A DNA stretch of 64,000 nucleotides, taken from contig CM029380.1 of assembly GCA_017165825.1 (NCBI GenBank), positions 9,718,725 through 9,782,724 of the forward strand, read 5' to 3'. Position numbers and translations under genes: made by a program. Below, one piece after another: positions 23,249 to 35,560 of the stretch. Position 1 is the first letter of the stretch; every line of letters begins with the position of its first letter. The notes under the pieces were generated by a model. It searched no databases. It saw nothing but the letters and a program-made list of their open reading frames with translations, and had not been told where the DNA came from. The stretch comes from Hepsetus odoe. Lineage: Eukaryota > Chordata > Actinopteri > Characiformes > Hepsetidae.

Positions 23249-26200
23249 ATGACAGCTGCGGAAAATGTGTGTTATACCCTCATCAATGTTCAGAGTGACT
23301 CGGAACCCCCGTCGGAAGTCAGCCTTAAAGCTGACTTAGGTAATCAAGTGTGCTGCTCAACACTTTTCCTAGTTATTGTAAAAATGTATTTGTATCACAT
23401 GACAATTTTAAACATTTGCCATTGTTAAACATTGTTTCAACTCAACATCGCTGGAGATTTAAGTGATTAAATATGTTTTATTCTGTTGAAACAACAGAGA
23501 AGGGGGAGATAAAAGCAAAGACGGAGGCTTTGAAGAAGGTGATTATCATGATCCTGAATGGTGAAAAGCTGCCAGGCCTCTTGATGACCATCATCCGTTT
23601 TGTGCTTCCTCTTCAAGATCACACCATTAAAAAGTTGCTTCTGGTCTTTTGGGAGATTGTGCCCAAAACAACTCCTGATGGCAAGCTCTTGCAGGAGATG
23701 ATCCTGGTCTGCGATGCCTACAGGAAGGTATCTGTCATTCCTTTACAAATCTTTGCACTTCCAGTAAAAATCTTCTTGCGGGTTGATGTTTTGGTAGTAA
23801 ATTGAACTCTAAGAATGTGTATCTGTTTGGCGCAGGACCTACAGCACCCTAATGAGTTCATCCGTGGCTCCACTCTGCGCTTCCTGTGCAAGTTGAAGGA
23901 GTCAGAGCTGCTGGAGCCACTGATGCCAGCCATACGTGCCTGCCTAGAGCATCGGCACAGCTATGTGCGTCGCAATGCTGTGCTTGCCATCTATACTATC
24001 TACAGGTTGGTGGTGATAAATGCCGTACTTGTTTTTTTCGTGCTTCGAGTTTAAAAACAGAAAAATGTACAACACATGTATTTGTATTTGTTTGTGTTGG
24101 GTTGCATTTGCAATGAGGCTGTTGTTAATAAATGTTAGCAGTGTTAATCAAAACCATTCCTTTTTTTTTTTTTTTTTTTTAAACTGCAGTTAATTTTGTT
24201 TCATGCTGTTGATTTTAGTTTTTTATTTATTTTCTTCCCCTCTCAATTCACACAGGAACTTTGAGAATTTGATCCCAGATGCTCCAGAGTTAATCCATGA
24301 TTTTCTTGTGAATGAAAAAGATGCAAGTTGCAAAAGAAATGCATTTATGATGCTGATCCATGCTGACCAGGTTTGTAGCAATGCACTAAGAACACCACCA
24401 CCACTTTGAGTACAAAATTAAAATTAATTAAACGTTCTGTATCTGCCTATTTTCAGGATAGAGCCCTTGACTACTTAAGCACCTGCATTGATCAAGTGCA
24501 TACTTTTGGAGACATTCTGCAGCTTGTTATTGTTGAACTAATCTATAAGGTGTGATGCTTCAGTCATTCTTTTACTTACATATGCCATCATATGCTCTAT
24601 TAGCTTCTAGTAAAAATTCACAAAAAGGAATGAACAGTTTCAATGTATTTGGGGATTGTATTTTGTTGGATACATTGTTGTTTGTGTACCTCTTTTTTTA
24701 AATTTATTTTTTTACTTTTAATTCAAAATGGTCAGGTGTGTCATGCAAATCCATCTGAGAGAGCACGCTTCATCCGATGCATCTACAACTTGCTGCAGTC
24801 CTCCAGCCCAGCTGTAAAGTATGAGGCAGCAGGCACACTGGTCACCCTTTCTAGCGCCCCCACTGCCATTAAGGTGTTGTTTGCCATTCCCTTTCATAGC
24901 AAATTGTCATTAATTTAATTGCTTGCCATTTGTATGTTTCTAAACTATCCATGTATGTGATGTGTATGATTCCAGGCTGCTGCTCAGTGTTACATCGATC
25001 TGATCATTAAAGAGAGTGATAATAATGTCAAGCTCATAGTATTGGACAGATTAATTGAGCTGAAGGAACTTCCCACACATGAGCGTGTTCTACAGGTACA
25101 TATTGTCCCTTATTTTGGATTGTGTATTGTCGATAGGGAACATGATGACTAACTGCTCAAACTGTTGAAATCTCAGGATCTGGTAATGGACATCTTGAGA
25201 GTTCTGACCACACCTGACCTAGAGGTCCGAAAGAAGACACTGCAGTTGGCCCTGGATCTGGTGTCATCCCGTAATGTGGAAGAGGTTAGTTGCTGAGCTT
25301 GCGTCCCACACTTGCATTAGGCATATAGTGATAGTTACATATTTCCAAGAAACTGAAAATGTGGCTGTCATCTGAACATCCACTTTATACTTAAAATTTT
25401 CTTCAGTGTTGTAATGCCATGTGTATGCCATTGCATCAGTTTTTTGAGTAAAGAAACCGTTTTTGGCAGTTGGTTATAGTGCTCAAGAAGGAAGTGATCA
25501 AGACCAACAATGTGACAGAGCATGAGGACACAGACAAATACAGGCAGCTTCTGGTGCGCACTCTTCACTCCTGCAGTGTACGCTTCCCTGATATGGCTGC
25601 CAGTGTCATTCCAGTGGTGAGTTTGCATCCAGCCCTTCTGAAACACATTTAATAAATGCAATTGAGAGCAAACATAACTGATAAAAATCTAAATGTATGA
25701 GGCTTGCCAATGGCTACAATGGCAACTGTTTAGGGATTATAAGCATATACAGGGAAAATGCCTTGCCTGGAAAGCAAATTGCGAAGAAAAAAATAATAGC
25801 AAACCTGCTGTTGCTCCAAGTATTGTTTCCTCTTTCATTTGATGTAGATTGTTGAGATGCAATTTTGATGTGTGTTTTGTGTGGCTTAAGTTGATGGAGT
25901 TCCTGAGTGACATAAATGAAGCCGCTGCAGCTGATGTGCTGGAATTTGTGCGGGAGGCCATCCAGAGGTTTGATAACCTCAGGCCTCTCATCATAGAGAA
26001 AATGCTGGAGGTTTTCCATGCCATCAAAACAGTCAAGTAAGTCTTACTGTGGAACATGAAAGTGTTTATCACTTATCTGATAAAAAAAACTTAAACTTAA
26101 TATTTAAGTTTTAATATGTTTAATATTATGTTTAATAAAACGTAATATCTTGCTTACAATATAGGAAATCATTATGTAAACAAAAAGCATTTAGCAAAAA

Positions 26201-29200
26201 TTTTATAAGCCACTGTTATACCATTTTTGACTAATTGCACCTCTTTGTGGCATTATTGCTCCCTAATGGAAGTAACCCCCTTTAAGCCAGAGAAGCTACT
26301 CTGCCACACTGCAAAAAATCGTTTGCAAAAAAAATAACAAAAAACATGACAGCATGTTGACTTTTCATCTGCAAATTTTGCAGATCTCAGTTTGAAATGC
26401 AATCCATAGAGGCATCACCTTGGAACCTAAAAGTCTTAAATAAATGTTTTCCCTACACAGAGCATTTGGTGGGTAATGGTGAAACTATTAATAGCCTACC
26501 ATCCCCCCACAAAATGGATGCAGTCTTTGATTGCTGTGAAATCATGGAGAAGGCACCAGTAAACTTTGCCACAGTGAAAAAAGGAGACAAAAAAAAGTTA
26601 CCTAGCTGCCTGCTGGGTACATTAAAATCCCCTGTAGGAACAGCCTTTTTTTTTTTAAAACAGGCTATGGATGATTACAGGTGATCGATGTTTTGTAGTA
26701 GCCTACATTTTAACGGTTAATTTTGAGGTTTTGTGCATTTATTAGTTTTGCGAAGAAAGAATTGTTTAGTATGTCTTTAGAGTAACAAACATTTGCCTGG
26801 TATTTATTTTAAAATGGATAATGAACAAATATTGCTGGTCTGTCTGAAAGATTAAAGTTTTTTTTTAGTTTTTTAGCAGTGTTCTAAATGTACATGCCTA
26901 CAAATGGCAAAATGTAACTATGTTCTGAAAAATGATGCTTAATTTTTGTATTAGTATTCCACTGCACCCCAATCCTCTTGCCAACTAAATATATAAAACA
27001 ATCTGTCAATTACCAAATATCTTGTGGAATCTGCATTTGTTAAGAGCATGGTCTGTTTATATTTTAGAATTTACAGAGGAGCTTTGTGGATTCTGGGAGA
27101 ATACTGCAGTACAAAAGAGGATATCCAAAGTGTCATGACAGAAGTACGGAGATCACTTGGAGAGGTATGATGGTTCTAGTCAAGATTTTTTTTTAAGTGG
27201 AGAATCAGAGCCAGTATTCTTTCCTGAAATGTTTTGTAAGTGTTCTCCCATATTCTTTCTAAAATAAATCTCCATGAAGCTCAGATTGTTTACAGAAGGG
27301 CTGATGGAATCCAACGTTACACTTTTCATTGTTCAAAGGATAGTACATGCTAGGATTTTAAATTAGCTTTAATTGGGTTTTAGCATATTTGCAAAAGTGC
27401 TTTTTGATTAATCCTATAAATGCATTTAAAGGTACTTCTGGGAAATAGCCAAAAACAATACCTGTTATTTTACTCATATTTGAAAGTTTTTGAAAGTATA
27501 TTAGAAGTTCAGATCGGCAAAATTTATTATGTGTAGATCCCCATTGTGGAGAATGAAATGAAAAAGGAAGCTGGAGAGGTGAAGCCAGAAGAAGAAGTGA
27601 GTGCAGCTCCTGCTCAGAAGCTGGTTACTGAGATGGGTACTTACGTCACTCAGAGTGCCCTCAGCTCATCCAGACCATCCAAGAAAGAGGAGGATAGGTA
27701 AAATCTTCCAAAAATGCTTTTTTTCCCCTCAATTATGTCTAACATTTTTGCCAAAGTATGAGTGATTTGATTTTGTCCTCTGAATTACTTGACTAATTTG
27801 TCTTGTAGGCCACCACTGAGGGGTTTCCTCATGGATGGAGACTTCTATGTTGCTGCATCTCTTGCTACCACACTTACTAAAATAGCCCTTCGCTATATAG
27901 CCATTGTTCAAGACAAAAAGAAGCAAAATGTGAGAGAACTTTGTTACCTATTATTTATCAAGAGTTACATTTTAGTAGATTCCTGTTATCTAATGCAGCT
28001 TTTCCAACCCTCTTTAGTCATTTGTGGCAGAAGCCATGTTGATCATGGCCACAGTACTCCATTTGGGCAAGTCCTCTTTGCCAAAAAAGCCTATCACAGA
28101 TGATGACGTGGATCGCATCTCGCTGTGTCTAAAGGTGCTGTCTGAGTGCTCTCCTCTCATGAACGACATCTTTAATAAAGAGTGCCGCAAATCTCTGTCT
28201 CACATGCTCACTGTCCGCTTGGAAGAGGAAAAGCTTTCTCAGAAGGTGAACTCCCTTGCATCTCCATTTTTTGGCAAAAAGATTTCCCCTGTGGGTACTC
28301 AGTATGTTTTATGTGGTTGACTGCAGTTTAAATGTTTTTTTTGCTTTAATTTTGATCCACAGAAGGAATCGGAGAAGCGTAATGTTACCGTGCAAGCAGA
28401 CGACCCAATCTCTTTCATGCAGCTGACGGCTAAGAATGAGATGACCTCTAAAGAAGACCAGTTCCAGCTTAGCCTGCTTGCTGCTATGGGTAATACACAG
28501 AGGAAGGAGGCAGCTGATCCCCTGGCTTCAAAGCTCAATAAGGTACAAGAGCAGTTTATCGCTGCAAAATGGAGTTTGGCCACCAGATGGCAATGTCATT
28601 TGGCTGACCCCCTTTTTTAATTTATTTTAATTATTATTTTTTTTTTTTTATGAAAGCAATTTTAAATTACTGAAGGGGGTTAAGCAAGCAGCAGACTTTG
28701 TGGCCTAAAATTCTGGTATAGACATTTTGAAGGGAGCATATCAAAGAAAAAGGACAATGTGCGCACTGCGAGGTAGTATGTAACCTTTTAATACATTTTC
28801 CCAACATTATTTACTTTCCAGTCAAATCTATAGTGCTCTAGTCCTGAATATAAAAAGTTATAAGGAGGGTGTCATACCTGACCACTTTTTAAATTGGGTA
28901 CAATAAAGGCTAGCCATTAATACTAAAGATCATATATTGAATTCAGCCTCAAAGGCAAAGTAACAAAATCAGGCAATTAAATTCAGAGCAAAAAGGGATT
29001 TGGAAAAATGTCAAAATTAATAACAAAATCACATAGGTGTCAGTGTTTCATTAATAAGTTCAAGAAAATTGAGAATTAGTAAAGGAAATTATGTGACTAC
29101 AGGTTTGTTTTCTGGATTTGGGCTTGGATCTTATTAGGTTAAATGCTTGAATCTGATATGTGGCTGAAACGTTTCCTTCTTTGTCATACCAAATTATTCT

Positions 29201-32200
29201 TGGTTTTCAATTTGCACTACTCTGTTACATATGTTTTGATGTCACCTGATCAATCCATCCATCCATCCATTCTCCTCCGCTTATCCGAGGTCGGGTCGCG
29301 GGGGCAGCAGCTTCAGCAGGGATGCCCAGACTTCCCTCTCTCCGGCCACTTCTTCCAGCTCCTCCAGGCAGATCCCAAGGCGTTCCCAGGCCAGCCGAAA
29401 GACATAGTCTCTCCAGCGTGTCCTGGGTGTTCCCCGGGGTCTCTTTCCGGTGGGATGTGCCCGGAACACCTCACCAGGGAGGCGTCCAGGGGACATCCTA
29501 ATCTGATGCCTGAGCCACCTCATCTGGCTCCTCTCGATGCGGAGGAGCAGCGGCTCTACTCTGAGCCCCTCACGGATGACTGAGCTTCTCACCCTGTCTC
29601 TAAGGGAGAGCCCAGACACCCTGCGGAGGAAACTCATTTCGGCCGCTTGTATTCGCGATCTCGTTCTTTCAGTCACTACCCACAGATCGTGACCATAGGT
29701 GAGGGTGGGAACGGTGGGAACTCAATTTCGACCGGTAAATTGAGAGCTTTGCCTTTTGGCTCAGCTCCTTCTTCACCATGACGGACCGACGCAGAGCCCG
29801 CATCACTGCGGACGCTGCCCCGATCCGCCTGTCGATCTCCCGCTCCATTCTACCCTCACTCGTGAACAAGATCCCAAGATACTTAAACTCCTCCACTTGG
29901 GACAGGATCTCACTCCCAACCCTGAGAGGGCACTCCACCCTTTTCCGGCTGAGGACCATGGCCTCAGATTTGGAGGTGCTGATTCTCATCCCAGCCGCTT
30001 CACACTCGGCAGCGAACCGATCCAGTGAGAACTGAAGATCGCGGCCTGATGAGGCCAACAGGACAACGTCATCTGCAAAAAGCAGAGACCCAATCCTGAG
30101 CCCACCAAACCGGACCCCCTCAACGCCCTGGCTGCGCCTAGAAATCCTGTCCGTAAAAGTTATGAACAGGATCGGTGACAAAGGGCAGCCCTGGCGGAGT
30201 CCAACTCTCACCGGAAACAGGTTCGACTTACTGCCGGCAATGCGGACCAAGCTCTGACACCGATTGTACAGGGACCGGACAGCCCTTAACAGGGAATCCG
30301 ATACCCCATACTCCCGGAGTACCCCCCACAGGACTCCCCGAGGGACAAGGTCGAATGCCTTCTCCAAGTGAAAGTGAAAAAAAGTGAAAGTGACTACCCT
30401 TGTCATTGCGAGGTCATGGCACAGCACACATGAACCACAACGAAATTGGACCTCTGCATTTTACCCATGCACACTCAAACCCGTGCAGCAGTGGGCAGCT
30501 ATTGAAAACGCCCGGGGAGCAGTGATGGGGACGGTACCTTGCTCAAGGGTACCTCAGGGCAACCTATTGGGAAGGGGTTTGAACCCCCGATCCTCCGATC
30601 ATGCGGCTAACGCCCTAACCGCTAGGCCACCGCTGCCAAGTGCACAAAGCACATGTAGACTGGTTGGGCAAACTCCCATGCACCCTCCAGGACCCTGCCA
30701 TGGGTGTAGAGCTGGTCCACTGTTCCGCGACCTGGACGAAAACCACACTGCTCCTCCTGAATCTGAGGTTCGACTGTCCGACGGACCCTCCTTTCCAGGA
30801 CCCCTGAATAGACTTTCCCCGGGAGGCTGAGAAGTGTGTTCCCTCTGTAGTTGGAACACACTCTCCGGTCCCCTTTTATAAAGAGGGGGACCACCACCCC
30901 GGTTTGCCAATCCAGAGGCACCATCCCCGATGTCCATGCGATGTTGCAGAGGCGTGTCAGCCATGACAGTCCTACAACATCCAGAGCCTTGAGGAACTCC
31001 GGGCGGATCTCATCCATCCCTGGAGCCCTGCCACCGAGGAGCTTTTTGACCACCTCGGCAACCTCAGCCCCAGAGATGGAAGAGTCCACCTCTATGTCCC
31101 CAGGCTCTGCTTCCTCCTCGGAAGGAATGTTGGTGGAATTAAGGAGGTCTTCGAAGTATTCCCCCCACCGACCCACAACGTCCCGAGTCGAGGTCAGCAG
31201 CACACCATCCCCACTATACACTGTGTTGACCGTGCACTGCTTTCCCCTTCTGAGATGCCAGATGGTGGACCAGAATCTCCTCGAAGCCGTCTGGAAGTCT
31301 TTCTCCATGGCCTCACCAAACTCCTCCCACGCCCGAGTTTTTGCTTCAGCAACCACCAAAGCCGCATTCCGCATGGCCTGCCGGTACCTATCAGCTGCCT
31401 CAAGAGCCCCACTGGCCAAAAAGGCCCGGTAGGACTCCTTCAGCTTGATGGCCTCCCTCACCCCCGGTGTCCACCAACGGGTTCTCGGGTTGCCACCGCG
31501 ACAGGCACCAACCACCTTACGGCCATAGCTCCGGTCAGCTGCCTCGACAATGGAGGCGCGGAACATAGTCCATTCGGACTCAATGTCCCCCACCTCCCCC
31601 AGGACGTGGTTAAAGCTTTGCCGGAGGTGGGAGTTGAAGCTCGTCCTGACAGGGGACTCTGCCAGACGTTCCCAGCAGACCCTCACAATACGTTTGGGTC
31701 TACCAGGCCTGACCGGCATCCTCCCCCACCAACGAAGCCAACTCACCACTAGGTGATGATCAGTTGACAGCTCCGCCCTGATCATCGAACTGCGAGCTAG
31801 GGTGTCTGGTGCCAGGTGCACATGTGGACATCCTTATGCCTGAACATGGTGTTCGTTATGGACAATCCGTGACGAGCACAAAAGTCCAATAACAAAACAC
31901 CACTCTGGTTCAGATTGGGGGGGCCATTCATCCCAATCACGCCCTTCCAGGTCTCACTGTCATTGCCCACGTGAGCTCTCAAGCGCCCCTTTCCAGAGAC
32001 ACCAGAAAGGGTGGGTAGTCCAGACTACTGTTTGGCGCATAAGCGCAAACAACACTAAGGATCGGACCGCCAAGGCTCCCGTCTTCGGCCACCGCCCAGC
32101 TCACACTGCACCCGACCTCTTTGGCCCCACCTACAGGTGGTGAGCCCATGGGAAGGGGGACCCACGTTGCCTCTTCTGGCTGTGCCCAGCCAGGCCCCAT

Positions 32201-35200
32201 GGGTGAAGGCCCGACCACCAGGCGCTCGCCATCGGGCCCCACCTCCAGGCCTGGCTCCAGAGGGAGGCCCCGGTGACCCACGTCCGGGCGAGGGAAAACG
32301 CTGTCCAAATGTTGCATTCATCATAAGAGGTCTGAACCGCTCTTTGTCTCTTCCCTCACCTAGGACCTGTTTGCCTTGGGTGCCCCTACCAGGGGCATAA
32401 AGCCCCCGACAACATAGCTCCCAGGATCATTGGGATACGCAAACCCCTCCACCACGATAAGGTGGCGGTTCAAGGAGGGGGGTCACCTGATCAAATTTAA
32501 TTTAATTATTTTTAAGATTTTTAAGATTATTTTTAAGATTTTTGGTTTGGACATGTCCAGAGGAGAGACGAGGGTTATATTGGGAGGAGGATGTTGAAGA
32601 TGGAGCTACGAGGAAAGAGGAAGACCAAAGAGGAAGTTTATAGACGTGGTGAAAGAGGACATGCAGGTGGTCGGTTAGAAGGAGGAAGATGCTGAGGACT
32701 GGAAGAAATGGAGGCAGTTAATCCACTGTGGCGACCCCTAAACAGGAATAGCCGAAAGAAGAAACAGACCATGTACTGTCACTTTTAATATAGATATTTG
32801 GCTTTGCTTGTGTATTCCTTCACAGGTGACACAGCTAACTGGTTTCTCAGACCCGGTGTATGCTGAGGCCTATGTCCATGTCAACCAGTACGACATCGTC
32901 CTAGATGTGCTGGTGGTCAACCAAACCAGTGACACTCTACAGAACTGCACTTTGGAACTGGCCACATTGGGTGATTAGTTTTTTTACAGTCTAGTGTCTT
33001 ATTTTTTTCTTTCAATTATTTATGGAATTTGTTGTTCAAACTGAAGATTTGTTAATTGTGCAGGTGACCTAAAACTGGTGGAAAAGCCGTCTCCCCTCAC
33101 TTTAGCTCCCCATGACTTTGCCAACATTAAAGCCAATGTGAAAGTGGCCTCTACAGAGAATGGCATTATATTTGGAAACATTGGTATGTGTTTGCAGCCA
33201 TTTTTTAAATATTGACTGACTATTCTTTAAAATTTTTATATCTTTTGATATTAATATTATAATATTGTTGTTTAGTGTATGATGTGTCAGGAGCAGCCAG
33301 TGACAGGAACTGTGTGGTCCTTAGTGACATTCACATTGACATCATGGACTACATTCAGCCGGCCTCCTGCACTGATGCTGAATTCAGACAGATGTGGGCT
33401 GAATTTGAGTGGGAGAACAAGGCAAGAAAAAATACCATTTTCATTTTTTAAATGTGCTGTCGTTATGATAGTATAGTTATATGTTGCAGTTGCTTAAATT
33501 TCTTCTCCTTTTTTCCTGAAAAGGTAACAGTTAATACCAACATCACAGATCTAAATGAGTACCTCCAGCACATTCTCAACTCCACTAACATGAAGTGCTT
33601 GACTCCAGAGAAGGTAATGTTATAGCATTTCTAAGGTTTTAATTTGTTTCTTCATTCATAGTCACATCTTATAATGAGATGTATACTAACCTTTCATTTG
33701 AACTTAAAAATCAGGCTCTGTCTGGCATCTGTGGATTCATGGCTGCCAATCTGTATGCCCGTTCTATTTTTGGAGAGGACGCCCTGGCGAATGTCAGCAT
33801 TGAGAAACCCATTCACTTGGGCCCAGATGCTCCAGTCAATGGTCACATTCGCATCCGAGCCAAGAGCCAGGTAAGTCACTGGCAGTGTTCTTTGAACCAT
33901 GGGCAAAAATATTCTATGTGAGATATATTTAGATTTTTTTTTTTAAACTTTAAAGGACATAAACCCCACAAATATAACTAATTGTGGTAGAATAATTAGG
34001 TATACATTGACTGAGATTGTAGTGTCAAAAATGAAAGTGATCACATTAACAGTAAAGGCCAAAAACAAGAAATAAAATATAGATACACTGACGTTTGCGC
34101 TAGTTTAATGTGAAGAAGATTAACAAAAAGAAATTTGAGACCGCACTGAAGTTCACCTATCCAGTGGAGACAATATGCAGTAAAAGTAACATAATGAAAA
34201 GGGTTGCCAGGTTTTAAAAATGAATTATTTTTCATGAATGGGGAAAAAGTTGTTTGAAAAAAGTAATTGCTTTAGTTTCCAGCTTTCAGAATGATCTCAG
34301 GTGGGTTTCTTGAAAGCCTCTTAGCCCAAAGTATCACGTCCAACACTCTACAAGTAGATATTATCTTAACAATAAAGGTGTGTTCTGATGTCTAGGTTTG
34401 AATAGATTAAAATTGTCCGTAGTGTGATTGCTTTTTAGTGTGGTTCCTTTCAGCAAATTGGGACATGGCCATTCAGACCACAGAAGTAGACTGAGATGCT
34501 TAGGAGGTTGGTCTAGGTTTAAAATAAACGTTGGTGCAGTTTCTCAAAAGTATGATCCCAACATTGACCCAATACATCTTAAAGGTCCAAATACAGAGTA
34601 AACAGTCCTCTCCTTTAAGCATAGCTTTTCTTTGTTCAGGCAAAAGACAATTTAATGTAGCTGCATCACAATTTGTCACGAGCTCGGTTCTCAAGTTCTG
34701 AACTTTTGACCCAAACTTCAGTAGAATTTTGTATAAATAAATCTTTGTGCTTCCCTTTTTGCTTTGCCTCCTGCAATAAATTAACAGAAAGTCGGGGCCA
34801 CTCATAGTTAACTGCTCCAAAATATCAGATCAATACAAGAGGAAAGGGAAAAAATATACAAATAAAATAAGCCAAAAAAGAATAAGAAACTGGGTATTAT
34901 TGCAGTACTACTCACCAAATGTACATAATAATAAAATCTGCCCAGTCAGGTATATAGTATATTGTATACCAACATGAATAGTTGGACTCTTATTTGGTGT
35001 CCATGTGAACACAAAACAAAACAGAACTAAAATGCAAAAATGTGTACTTTTCTGCTTTAGTCTGTACCAAGGGAACCCAACCAAGATGATAAACTGGGCC
35101 CGGTACAGTATATGGTTTTGTTAACAGATAAAATTGAAAAGTATTTCTGGAACTTCCTGCTTGTAAATTTTTTACAAACATGACCTGTTGTAGATATTCT

Positions 35201-35309
35201 GACTTTGATCCTTCTTTATTACTTATCTTCACTATTTTGTCCCCCATAGGGTATGGCCTTGAGTCTGGGTGACAAGATTAATCTTTCCCAGAAGAAAACG
35301 GTCTCATAA
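23249..35309 (+). CDS. copb1: Coatomer subunit beta (beta-COP), complete
   Basis: Beta-COP is a core subunit of the COPI coat on Golgi-derived vesicles that carry cargo back to the ER. Coding exons: 23249-23339, 23498-23727, 23836-24005, 24256-24370, 24457-24549, 24736-24873, 24976-25095, 25177-25284, 25470-25616, 25891-26036, 27068-27164, 27537-27697, 27809-27929, 28018-28245, 28363-28542, 32826-32970, 33064-33183, 33276-33421, 33524-33613, 33715-33870, 35250-35309. They total 2862 bases (953 residues), the human length. The start [20 protein letters not shown] and the end [13 protein letters not shown] match the family. The adaptin-like helical repeats fill about residues 20-540, then the coatomer beta C-terminal and appendage domains. 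All introns are GT-AG except the one after 33421 (GC-AG). The exon before the ATG begins at 23227. Intron 28543-32825 is enlarged by transposons. No stop or frameshift, so the gene is probably functional. Confidence 0.98.
26037..27067. other. copb1 intron 11
   Basis: AT-rich intron without recognised repeat. An open frame of 95 codons (26397-26684) has no family resemblance and lacks splice sites matching the gene's frame; it is probably chance. Confidence 0.5.
28543..29240. other. copb1 intron 16, part before the Rex3 insertion
   Basis: AT-rich and non-coding, with a run of T near 28638-28650. No repeat recognised. Confidence 0.5.
29254..32481 (-). mobile_element. Rex3 non-LTR retrotransposon (RTE clade), antisense in copb1 intron 16
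   Basis: The element is bounded by the identical 13-mer GTCACCTGATCAA at 29241-29253 and 32482-32494. On the minus strand the 5' end is near 32481. Endonuclease remnants lie at about 32320-31800 ([23 protein letters not shown]). The RT lies at 31821-30640 and 30365-29670, with [47 protein letters not shown] and [11 protein letters not shown]. The C-terminus (29676-29281) has [14 protein letters not shown]. The 3' end is a (GGAT)n run. The plus strand at 30172-30192 matches a Rex3 consensus segment I recall (GGTGACAAAGGGCAGCCCTG). Frameshifts, a short endonuclease deletion and an inserted SINE make it inactive. Confidence 0.92.
30371..30642 (-). mobile_element. Family A SINE inserted in the Rex3 RT domain
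   Basis: Both junctions carry CCAAGTG (30364-30370 and 30636-30642), a 7-base target-site duplication. Rex3 coding sequence stops in the conserved segment before LEKAF and resumes right after it. On the minus strand the SINE has box A (TGGCCTAGCGGTT at 30618-30630), box B (GGGTTCAAACCCC at 30573-30585), the GCCCTGAGGTACC body and an AAAGTGAAAG-type 3' end. Confidence 0.88.
32551..32764 (+). mobile_element. RTE-like LINE 3' fragment in copb1 intron 16
   Basis: The fragment matches the 3' end of the 51.7-54.7 kb copy (54455-54673): GGACATGTCCAGAGGAGAGA, AGGATGTTGAAGATGGAGCT and the terminal GGCGACCCCTAAACAGGAATAG. It codes in part for the RTE C-terminus and has a frameshift. It ends 61 bases before the acceptor of the exon at 32826. 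Confidence 0.85.
33422..33523 (+). other. copb1: Non-canonical GC-AG intron of copb1
   Basis: The exon must end after the codons for WENK, at AAG (33419-33421), and the next exon must start VTVNTN at 33524. The intron therefore opens GCAAGA and closes with AAAG. No GT lies at a position that keeps the frame. GC-AG introns are a known minor class handled by the major spliceosome, and AAG|GCAAG is near their consensus. Confidence 0.88.
33871..35249. other. copb1 intron 21
   Basis: The 1.4-kb last intron holds no recognised repeat, snoRNA motif pair or coding region. Frames on the minus strand (34500-34820, 34990-35247) lack any family resemblance. Confidence 0.5.
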
Positions 35310-35534
35310 AGCTTCAAAGTAGACTTGGGCCATTGTGGATAAAGGAATGATTCACCTGGAAGCGCTGTGGTTGTCTATCTTCTCTATCCTCTTATCTACT
35401 GTCTTTCCTGACTCCCTGTTCACATGCAATGCTTTGTTGCTGGACTCAGTAATCCTGTGAAATATGCATATGGGGATTATTTAGTGTTTCTACAATGCTC
35501 TTCAAGGATTGTGTCTCTATTAATCTGTAATGTT

Positions 35535-35540
35535 AATAAA
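35535..35540 (+). terminator. copb1: Poly(A) signal of copb1
   Basis: AATAAA lies 226 bases after the stop codon, giving a short 3'UTR. It is the first such hexamer after the stop, and it is followed by TG-rich sequence at about 35565-35580. Confidence 0.75.
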
Positions 35541-35560
35541 CATTGCTCAACATAGACCAG

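Noticed and set aside
26397..26684. A 95-codon frame in copb1 intron 11
   Set aside because: No family resemblance and no need for it in the gene, since flanking exons join in frame without it. An alternative exon cannot be excluded.
23340..35249. snoRNA genes in copb1 introns
   Set aside because: I looked for paired C and D boxes or H/ACA ends; one ATGATGA-like site near 25142 has no suitable partner.
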